Positions 25,103 to 35,300 of a stretch of DNA of 64,000 nt are shown piece after piece. Positions within the stretch are counted from its first letter, which is position 1. Every line of letters begins with the position of its first letter. This DNA is from Psococerastis gibbosa. Lineage: Eukaryota; Arthropoda; Insecta; Psocodea; Psocidae. The notes under the pieces are model-generated. The model searched no databases, was not told the origin of the DNA, and saw only the letters and a list, made by a program, of their open reading frames with translations. The translations under genes and the position numbers were made by a program. The stretch spans positions 32,507,089-32,571,088 of the forward strand of contig OZ020488.1 in assembly GCA_963971405.1 (NCBI GenBank), read 5' to 3'.

Positions 25103-26310
25103 ATGGCAACCCAAAATATACCGATAGATTTTAAGTGAACACACCTACTATATAAAGTTACAAGGCCATTGCGAAGAAACCAGAAAGCACAAGATGTAAA
25201 CCTGATTTCGCCAAATGACAAGCCTATGCTACTTTCGTCTAAATGTTAAAAAAAATATTTCATTCTCTCTCGTATACGTCTACGGTAACTACGTACATAT
25301 CGTAGATGAGGGAGCGCGTGGTTTGTATAACACATGTTACACTTTTAAACAGTTAATTTATAGCAAAGCTTCTAACTTTACAGCAACTTAAACAGATGGC
25401 TAATGGATGTACGAGTAGACTAGCCTACAATGTAAAAACTCAGCACATAAAATAATTGTACGTAATTATATACTAGTAGTAATTAAATATTAATACAGTA
25501 ATAATTATATAGTGAAACTATTTACTGCTTACTTTAACGTTGTCTATTTTTTGAAAAATGCTGCAATATATTGGGATCATCTGACAATAAATTGTCACAT
25601 CCAGCGTTAACCAACGACTGGCACGATTAGCTTGCTTAATAAGTTAATAAAAAGCAGAAAACAGTGATGGGTAACATTTGCTTTCAAGATACAGTTGCAG
25701 TAAGTGAGGTGTTGAAAGCTGACTTGGTGAGTTTGAATAATTTAATTAATTTGTATGACTTCTGTACTAGACCCGCGTCTGTGTGTTTCGCATTAGCCAC
25801 TTTTAACAGACCTAGACAAGACTGGAGTAATAGTTTTATGAAGCAATTCAGACGAAAGAAAAATGTCCTTATACAACGGCTCATGGAAACGTCATGTTAC
25901 TCGTATATATAACGCGATATTGATATTATGATATTTAGGAAGGGGTTTGTTAAGAAACCAAGCTTGGGCATTTTTGACTAGCCTAAATTAATAATATTAA
26001 AGCCTCGTTTCACTATTTCAAAAAATTCTGAAAAGATATAAGCTTTCTAAAAAGAAGACTATTTTCGCGTCTGATTTACGTCTGTTCTATAAATTATGTT
26101 TAGGGCACTGTATCGTGTTTCTCTAGACTTCTAGAGCAATAATAGTTTAGGTGAGAAAATGCTACGAAAGATTGTATATTTCATGCATTTTTCATTAAAT
26201 GTTTGTGGCTGTGATTCGAGGAATTCATTATTTTTGTCAGAAATACCCAGGCCTGGATTGTTTACCAAATATTTGGGTTGTAATGCATAGGCTACACGTA
26301 CTTTGCCGGG

Positions 26311-26843
26311 TTAAGAGTGTACAGCCCGTAGGCGGTGTTTCCACATACGTCAATCGTCAATGAGAAATGTGAAATTGAAGGTTTAGCAGATATTAAAGAC
26401 ATACTAAAAATTCTTCTACCACGTCAAAACCATATTTCTCATTGACGATTGACGTATGTGGAAACACCGCAGTAGGAAATTGGCAGCCCAAAATTTAATA
26501 CTTTTTATTTTTTATTTAATTAACTAAGCATGTTATTAAAGATTTGGCTCATCAAAGTTGTAGAAGACTACTTAATGCAGCATATTCTAAGATATTTTTA
26601 ATTTCAAAATTGTAGTTTTTCCATAAACATGCAAATATTTTATAAGTTATTGTTTATAAAATATTTGCATGTTTATGAAAAAACTACAATTTTGAAAATT
26701 GAAAATACCTTATTATTAAGATGATGTAGTCTTCTACAACTTTGATGAGCCAAATTTTTAATAACATGCTTAGTTAATTAAATAAAAAATAAAAAGGATG
26801 AAATTTCGGGCTGCCACTTTCCTACGGGGCTGTACACTCTTAA
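26311..26843. repeat. TTAA-flanked foldback element, copy 1
   Basis: A long inverted repeat begins ttaagagtgtacagcccgta and ends with its complement tacggggctgtacactcttaa. Inner arms include atttggctcatcaaagttgt and its complement. TTAA stands at both ends, as in the copies at 40009 and 46606, so a TTAA duplication (piggyBac- or Kolobok-like) is likely. A smaller MITE is nested in the left arm. Confidence 0.85.
26331..26471. repeat. PIF/Harbinger-like hairpin MITE, copy 2, nested
   Basis: The ends are ggcggtgtttcc and ggaaacaccgc, with gta on both sides if the last base is a C-to-A change. It interrupts the cccgta|ggaaa arm of the TTAA foldback, which is uninterrupted in the copy at 46606. 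Confidence 0.85.
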
Positions 26844-26921
26844 CAGAGAACGGTAAGCGATTTGGTTGTTAGAATTCAAAAAGTTGATAGCTAGAGAGTA
26901 GAGGCGATCTGCGGCCTGCAG

Positions 26922-27086
26922 CCTGATCGAGGCGATTATAATACCGGGGTTAAATAAATACCCTAGGGGATTATAACTGTAAGCAAACAAATTTTGAATA
27001 GCACTTTCCATTATAAAATTATCTTGTTTACATTTTTATTACCAGGAGATTAAATAAATACCGGTATTATAATCGCCTCGATCAGG
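26922..27086 (+). repeat. CAGCAG-site MITE (family R), copy 2 (165 bp)
   Basis: The ends are cctgatcgaggcgattataa and its complement, flanked on both sides by ctgcag (26916-26921 and 27087-27092). The core contains gcaaacaaattttgaatagc. Confidence 0.88.
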
Positions 27087-28207
27087 CTGCAGGTCTTGGT
27101 CCCCTCTCCCCCGGAAGATATTCTAAGTATACGCCACTGACGACTCTTCGCAGAGAAAGCTATAAAATATTATGAGCAACAACGATTTCGTTCCGATAGA
27201 AAGGATTTGGCAAGTTAATATTGTTCGTTACTTTTACTTCCAAAGTAGATAGTCTAAGTTTAACTCTTCACCGAACTTCACGATCGGTGGCTTCAAATGA
27301 AAACAGTAAGGGCTTCAATAGACGCCAATCATAGATGCCATTTTTTATTAAGACAAATAAGTACAACAATGGCATAATAGGTCAAGAAAACAACTGCTAC
27401 TACGCCAGTCAACATAATTCCCAACAAATACACATCCCAAATATGAAGACAATGACGTTGACTTTTTTAGGAAGAAGAGCCTCTTCGGGATCAGGAGGAG
27501 AGAATATTAAGAGGACCAGTAAAAAATGTGCCAATTTCCGACGGGATGTCTATCGGTCAATGCTGCTATAAATGTCTGAGTTCTCTGCCACCAACTTTTC
27601 AGCTTATAGTAAGCAGGGTTTCAACTTCACACATAAATTTTTAACATTAAACAGCAAATCTCTGAAGCCTCTGCGAGTATTGTGTACAAAGCCGATTTTC
27701 ACAGGAAATATCGATCGTAGAACCGCCAAAAATATCATTTAAATTAGCAGAAATGCTCCTCTACATTTCAATATACCACTTAGGTACAAAAATTGTGTTG
27801 ATCAGCAAATTGTACAAATCAAATTCAATATCAAAATGCATAAAAAAATGTATTCCGTTTGACTTGATATTTTTGACAACTCTACGTTTGATATTTCAAG
27901 ATATATTTGGTTTTTACACTTGCGAGGCTTTTCCCCTCCGATTATTTCTTAAGGCAGAGATTTCCGTATATTCTGTTAACAATAAATATGGGCGCGCCAA
28001 TTTGAAGAAATTAATTAATTCTTTCTTCCACAGCCACAGAAAATTTACAGAAAAGTAGTAGGACCTTAGTCAGGCAGGCCTACATCGGATAGTACATTAG
28101 TCAGGTAAATAGACTGACTTTGGAGAGAGCTTGCATTGTTATGAATTTTCCATCTGTCTGTGGAATGAGGAAATAATTAATTTCTCCAAAAATACATTCC
28201 TTGTTTA

Positions 28208-28347
28208 GGCGCTTATTCCAACAACGTCAATATTGATAGTTTATGTAGTATTGACGTGGTAGCAGACATTTTTAGACTGTCTTTAATGTCTGCTACCACG
28301 TCAATACTACATTTACTATCACTATTGACGTTGGCGGAATAAGCGCC
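28208..28347. repeat. PIF/Harbinger-like hairpin MITE, copy 3 (140 bp)
   Basis: The ends are ggcgcttattcc and ggaataagcgcc, with exact TTA duplications at 28205-28207 and 28348-28350. The core tattgacgtggtagcagaca is present in both arms. The middle arm sequence is particular to this copy and is mirrored in the other arm. Confidence 0.92.
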
Positions 28348-28864
28348 TTACAAAACGTTGTGAAATCTCTCACAATTACATTGACTTAGATTGAAGGGGC
28401 AATAAACTTCTCAGGACATTATCTCTATTTTCGGATATAATTTCATATGCAAACGTAATGAGGAAAATAGCTAATGATAAAATAATATAGACAGCAGCAC
28501 TTTGTAACCGAAAAATATATTAACAATAGGTGCAAAAAAAATATAACGGTAACGAATGGCCCTGTATAGCCAGAGCCCAGAGGTTTGTTTAATATTGGAG
28601 CAGACATAAGCTGGAATCAGTTACGAATGCTGATAATTTGAAAAAAAAATTTAATCACCAAGGTGCATTTTAGGTTTGTATAAGAAAATAATAGACTAAG
28701 GCTTAGTGAAAAGTTTATAGGATATACGGTAGCCAAGTGTTGCCTTTGAATAATGGCGCTAATTATGACGCGTCATCAGACCAGCCATATTGCATCTAAT
28801 TTCAATTCACTTAAGCAATGTCCTCCTATATTTGTCTAATTACTTATCCAGAGATAAGAACTAA

Positions 28865-29004
28865 GGCGGGGTTTCCATTGACCTGGCATTTGAACGTGAG
28901 TGAGACATTGACGTGGAGGCAGACATTAAAGGCAGTCTAAAAATGTCTGCTACCACGTCAATGTCACGCTCAAGCTCAAATACGAGGTCAATGGAAACCC
29001 CGCC
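28865..29004. repeat. PIF/Harbinger-like hairpin MITE, copy 4 (140 bp)
   Basis: The ends are ggcggggtttccattgacct and its complement, with exact TAA duplications (28862-28864 and 29005-29007). The length equals that of copy 3 but the middle arm sequence is different. Confidence 0.92.
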
Positions 29005-29325
29005 TAAGGCAACAATCTCTTAACGTTAAATCTCACTCCATACTCTAGAAAAATTTATTGAACATTGTTCACTGTAAAAAAAATATTATTTTCTTTGTAG
29101 TTTTAATTAATCGGTACTTGGCGATGGCGTGAGCCGAAACCGGTTGTGTATTTTATTTTATTACGTACAACTTCACAAAAAAATAATATTTTCACAAGTT
29201 TTACTCGTACAAAGTTACCAAGGAGATTATTATGTATAATATGTTGAATATTGAACCAATACCAATTGACTTTAGTCATTTACTTTTATTTTGTCTCAAA
29301 ATGTGTTCCCAATGCTTAATTCCAG

Positions 29326-32300
29326 ATTGAAGGTGATACAGACAGAACCATAACTGCACGAGAGACACTTGAGAAGACTGTGGGTTTGGCAACCAGTTAT
29401 ACAGAGTTGGGGCTTAAAAAATGTGATAAAATTTTTATAGTGGGGGAAAATGATATAGACGCCAATATTGCCTTTATCGCGGCCTTTTTGGCGGGTATGG
29501 CCAGCTGCCCCATAGACGCGTCGCTTAAATCCTGTGAGTAACCCGAACATACTTACCCATTTATTTATTAGTAGGCCTATAGGTGCCGTAAATAGATAGG
29601 AATCATTGGATACTTCCATGGTACCTACTGTACATACAATAATATATACTATATATATGTAACTGTCCTATAGGGTTCAATTTCAGTTGCTTCCGATTTT
29701 CCTCATTCTAAAGCATTGTATTTGGTTCCTATGGATTTTCAAGAATTCATTCAAAAATTATATTTTTCTTCAAAATTAAAAACCTTGCTTGGAAAAGCCA
29801 CCTGTTTTGTTTTGTTCTATTTGGCACCTAAGACATTACCGTCATTTTTACCGAAGTTCGAAAGCAAGGTTCCGCAAAAAATTATATTTTAGTTTAATAA
29901 AATTTAGCAATTTCTTTGTCTCCAGAAGCAAACTATCAAGGGGGAAGCGACCAAGTAGATTTTGTTCACATTGACAACGACTACAATACACGTGAATTTC
30001 AAAAAACGGGTTGAGCCGTTTTTAGGAATGATTTTTTTTTTAGTTTTTGAAGGTAAAACTCCCCAAAATAGAGTTAGACCAAAATGATAAAAAAGATACG
30101 GAGACAAAAAATTTAATTGAAATCCATTGAGTAGGTAGTTTGTCCACAAATCGACGAACAGACAGCCAGTGACATTTTGTGAAAACCACTTTTTTGGTTT
30201 TTGGGACCTCACAAGGTGTAAATCTGTGTCACACTCCGAATACCACTAATTGGGACCTTCTATAGATTAGAGTATTCAGAGTGGGCTTATGAGAGGGGAG
30301 TTATATATAAGCTTATAGGATGGTACCAAATAACTTATATTATATTAAGACACTTAACATTAACACCACATAATAACTTAGGGACAACTTAAGCACTTAA
30401 GGGACAAGATAATGAATTGGGGGGGGGGGGCAACTTAGTTACATAAGGGCTACATGATAACGTACTCACTCATACATCCATAGGAGCTTACTCCTGCTTG
30501 CACAGTCTATCAACCCACATGGTGAATCAGTTCTCAATCTAACTTAGTTCACTCTGTTTAGACTCTCACTAGACTCTCTAGACACTCTACCTCTTCGAAC
30601 CCAAGGTTCGCGATTTGTACATTATGGCTAAGAACATACGTGACGACCGATATAACATTTACACAACAGAGGTTTGTCGTCTGACCTCAGCCCTGAGCCT
30701 AGGCCGAGAAGAGCATATTCTCTTGTGTTATGCCTAGGGCGTAACAATCTGTTGAAATCGAAAATTCCCACCATCACAAGGCTTTTCTTAGTTATACTAA
30801 CGAATAGTTAGAAAATACATTTTGTCATCTTAAAATTAACATTAATTTTTGTGGCTTTTGACTTTTGAGGCCTCAAAGGAATAAACCACGTCATCACACC
30901 TCATTGGACAAGTACTCATGGCAATTGGCCCATTGAAATTGAAATACAATCAACATTGTAACATGTAACATTTATTGCAGATGAATATCAGCACTTATTA
31001 AAAATTATAGATCCTCAAATAGTTATTTGTAATATTGGAATCATTTTGGAAGTAAAACACGCAATGAGTGTAATTGGGTTAGACGTGCCAATTTATGCCA
31101 TGGGAGCTAATAATGTAAGTAGCCTATGTCCTCAAATATAAGAGACATTCGGACCCCCTCCCCTGTCCTATTTCGAATAAAGTCCCATTTCACACGAAAT
31201 ATCAACCGTACAGCTCAGTTTTGGCCTACGATCGAGATTTACTTTTTTACGCCCGTAAGGATTTTCCCATTTCGGCTGTTCTCTTACAATATAGAAATAA
31301 GCCTTAAAAGCAACTTCCCCTAAGGGCCACTGTCACTTAGAGAGGTTTTCGAATACTAAAGCGACCGCTATGCATTGGAGCATAGGGGTGCAGCTTCACT
31401 ACATCTCTTTGATACTGCCAAACATATATACAAAATTTGAACAAAGCAGTAGGTTTAAAGTTATGATTATACTAGTATTATGTCAAATAAATAAATAAGG
31501 ACTTTTTGCTCTATTATACCAAGCCAGCCTAGCGGAGTTAAGGCTATAAAGCCCTCTCTTACACTCAACTAGGAAGGCCCGGGACCGCCTGCTTTACATG
31601 CCCTCCGAAGCATGGCCAGAAAATGTAGGAAGTGTCGGACTCGAACCAACAACCTTTCGGGTGAAAGTCAGAGTCCGTACCACTACTCTACATGTGTTAT
31701 GTTAAAATATTTATCACACGCGTCAGCTATTTTAAAATTATACAGGTGCTATTGTGGGAAACAGAGCGCCTGCAGTTTTATACGAATGTTGTGGCATAAA
31801 TTGAATTGAATTTAGCATGTAAAATATTTAAGGAGTGTTCACTGCTCAGCCCCCTTCTCTAGAAAGTTGCGGGTGCTCTAGTACTTTACTAGTCAGCACC
31901 ACTGCTTGGACGCATTTTCCAACTTGGTTCCAGGCAGACGATGTGGGAGTGGCTAGAGTGGAGGAACTGTACAAAGAAGTGCCATGGGAGGAGTTCACGC
32001 CCCCTCCCTCGTGGGACCAACACAATGAGCCCGCTATGATTGTGTGTTCAAGTGGGACTACAGGACTGCCGAAGGGTGTGCAACTCTCGCAGTATTGCGC
32101 AGTTTACAATTGTGTGACGCTCGAGTAAGAATCAAAAAGATTAGAGCCTGGTACACACAGACTATTCGAATACCAGTGATTCGCAGACGAAGAGTAAATT
32201 TGTCATGATAGCAAATAGGCTGGTGCGAATCCCCAGAGTCTAACTAGCTACCTAGAAACCTTCCGAAGTGCGTTCTGAAATAGTCTGTTCTTTTTTTTTG

Positions 32301-35300
32301 CACCAACCAATCACTAACCCATTTGTTCCCATGGAAAATCGACAGTCGTGGTGTTCAATCGTCCATGTGTACCGGGCCTAAGTTGTTAACAACAGAGGCG
32401 GGCGCAGCGACCGGCACTGCGGGCAATTGCCCCCCCCCCCCCTTTGTAAGGCAGTTATATTCTTTGCCTCTAAAATACAAGTGTTAACAGCACTCAAAAT
32501 GCGTAAAACTCCACTATTTCCGACCTATTTTTCAAAAAATTTCTCCTGGGGGAGACCCCCAAGCCCCCTTTTGCACGATTTTATTAATTCCCGGTAATAT
32601 AGGACCCTTATTGCTCTAAAAATGCGTAAAACCCCAATATTTCCGCGCTATTTTTCAAAATATTTCTCCTGGGGGAGACCCCCGGGCCCCCCCCCCTTTC
32701 TGCGCTATTTTATTAATTTATTAATTTCCTGAAATATAGAACCCTTATTGCTCTGAAAATGCGTAAAACCCCAATGTTTCAGCCCTATTTCCCAAAAAAA
32801 TTAAAAAGTGCCTCCCCCTTTTATGAGGTCTGGGACCGCCTCTGGTTAACAATGACATGGCCCTAGCCCCCCCCCCCCCCCCACCCACCCAAGACATTTC
32901 GAAGGGATGTGAATGTCGTATATATACGTAATACGTAATACCAAAACAATGTCTAACCCCTTCCCCCTCCCAAAATGATTTCCTGAGTACCCGATACGAA
33001 TAGGTTGGAAACCACTGATGTAGACTACAGTGTCTTTTGGCTGCATCAAATATTTTATGGGGGGGGGGCAAGACCAGATTCTTGTCGCAAGGCAGAGGAC
33101 AGAGGCTACTATGTTGACCTCTACTAGATTTGACAAATTATGCATTACTACAACTCACATTAGTTGATTTCCTCTTATATTTTGCCATTTCACTTGTATT
33201 TTCCCTTATATACGGTACTTAATATTTATCCTGGGTCGCTGACAATAAATAAATTTTCCAAAGTCGTCCGGGAAAGGCTGATGATGCGGGAAGAGGTGGA
33301 ATCCTTATTTGAAATAGTGGACTAGACTGTTATGTGTTTACGAGAGATCTGTTATTAATATGTAAGTGTAGTTTAATAAGTTAGTTTAAGTACCGGTATG
33401 TGTAATTGAATTTTTTATTTTTTATTTAGTTTTAGAGTAGGGTAAATTGTTATAGGTCTTCTTGTGGGGCTTTGCAATTATTGTGTTTAAATTGTTCTAT
33501 TTAATACACATTCATTTATTCATTCATATACTACAGATAGAGTTGCCTATTAGCAAAAGCAATCCTCTCCATTTTTTTCAGTTTTGAGATATTCGCGCCA
33601 TTTTTTTTATTTTTCAATACTCTATCCGATGAATCAGATATTGAGATATTATACCTCATGGCGTTGCGGCACAGCAGTTTTTTTCGGTTTCTGAAAAATC
33701 GACCTGGGTGGACAGGATTGCTTTTGCTAATAGGCAACTGCGTGTACTGCAATATATGATGGAGTTCATAATATCCTACCGTTATACTATTTTAGCGCCA
33801 TCTTTCCACCAGGAACAGTGATGTTACACACATCATACTTCTACTGGATTTCTGGAGTTCTAGCGCTATTGGGAAGTACAACCATGGGGATTAAAAGAGT
33901 TCTCATCAAAACGAACGACCCCCTGGATGCGTTGCAAGCTACAGACAAGTACAAGGTAATATGCTTATTATAATTACCTGCGGCACGGTTATTATATTTT
34001 CATCACTATTAGCACCAACTGCAGGAAGTACAGTAAACTAAAGTAGATGTACATGTTGAGATTAAAATAATTCCTTGTTTTTGTTTTCCAACGTTTGCTT
34101 TCATCGACCCTTTCAACCTGGCGGGGGAGTGAGTCTATTTATTAACTTGAGGCACCCTAAGAGCAGACTCCTTCACCTCAGGGAGAAGAAGCCAAGGGGC
34201 GTTGACTGACAGGGTGGACCTCCTGATTATAGAGGATTCTGTACCACTTGGGGAACATAGTAAAGTCACAAGAGATTAAAAAAAAAATAACGAAAAACTG
34301 AAGGAAATAAACTTGTCGAAATATTGGACGGGAAATTGGAACGTGCCATGACATTAATGATTAATCGCCTTATTCTGTTCTATTTTGCATTCTGGTCTCC
34401 ATTGTATAATATATTGATAGTGGAATATTCGTCTAAGGGTGACTTTTCTGCCCCAGAAAGGGCTCCCACACAATTTCAGCCAACGAGCCCCACAAGGACC
34501 AACCCGGCACTGATTCTGGGTGTATTTCATTTTCAAGTAAGCTGTCTAAAACAAATAGGTTCAGGAGAGCAGACACGCATCAGCAACTAAGTGCTGATCC
34601 CGTATGTAAATGGTAACAGGAAAAACATGGTTGTAGTCTTGCTCCATCCAGGTTTTTAGGATTCCCATCTCAGGATATAACGACTGTCTTACTTCGCAAA
34701 AAATGTCGTCCCTTCTTGTGCCCCTATTTAAGAATGCTGAGTATTATGTAGGTATACTACCTAGTTTAGAAAAAAATTAATTGTGTGAGAAAATATGATT
34801 GGTACCTAATTTGAATAAAAATGGTTTTGCAGGCAACGATGGCGGTAATGTCACCAACATTGCTAAACGGTATTGTGTCCCATAAGCAATTCCAAGAATA
34901 CGATGTGTCTGCCATGAGGTTAATCATAACTGGAGGTTCGCCTCTAATGAAAAACACTCTAGAGCGGTGCAAGGTATGGAAGAATTATGTCGATAATGTT
35001 TGAATATGCCAACTGTATCTACTGTATATTGTGTTGCTGTTGCGAGGACGTTATTGCACCCCGTGTGATCTTATCACATTTCAAACTTCGGAAATACTCT
35101 CAATATTGTATGTTATCTTATAACAACAATTCGAGGTACAGAGTACCTATTTAACTTTGTAGAAAGCCTTTGCAGGCAGAAGAATTAGAGAAAGTAAGAC
35201 TTGGAAAATTGGACGGAGACTGGATTCGAACTCGAGTCTCCACCTTGTCGGGGTGGTATAAGCTAACCACTGCACCAAATCCATCTTCGGAAATACTCTG

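Larger units (their letters stand above)
22317..26310. other. Intergenic, no gene seen; repeats only
   Basis: Contents: a C run followed by gatccgccattg at 23101-23140, resembling the end of a hAT-type nonautonomous element; an (aata)n microsatellite at 24321-24350; a partial SINE A at about 24565-24650; and an inverted-repeat element at 24765-25102. The first exon of the third synthetase should lie between 18.2 and 29.3 kb but could not be identified. Confidence 0.45.
27093..29325. other. Upstream of the third synthetase; no exon recognised
   Basis: Besides two hairpin MITEs (28208 and 28865) this is AT-rich single-copy-looking sequence. No N-terminal exon comparable with MTNILCGPKK or MFDENYVLTG was found. 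Confidence 0.4.

Noticed and set aside
25664..25912. 82-codon frame considered as first exon of the third synthetase
   Set aside because: No similarity to the N-termini of the two other paralogues, although a good donor (gtaagtg) lies inside it.
35105..35290. Functional tRNA gene
   Set aside because: Box A and box B are present but the acceptor stem does not pair and the body continues as a SINE.
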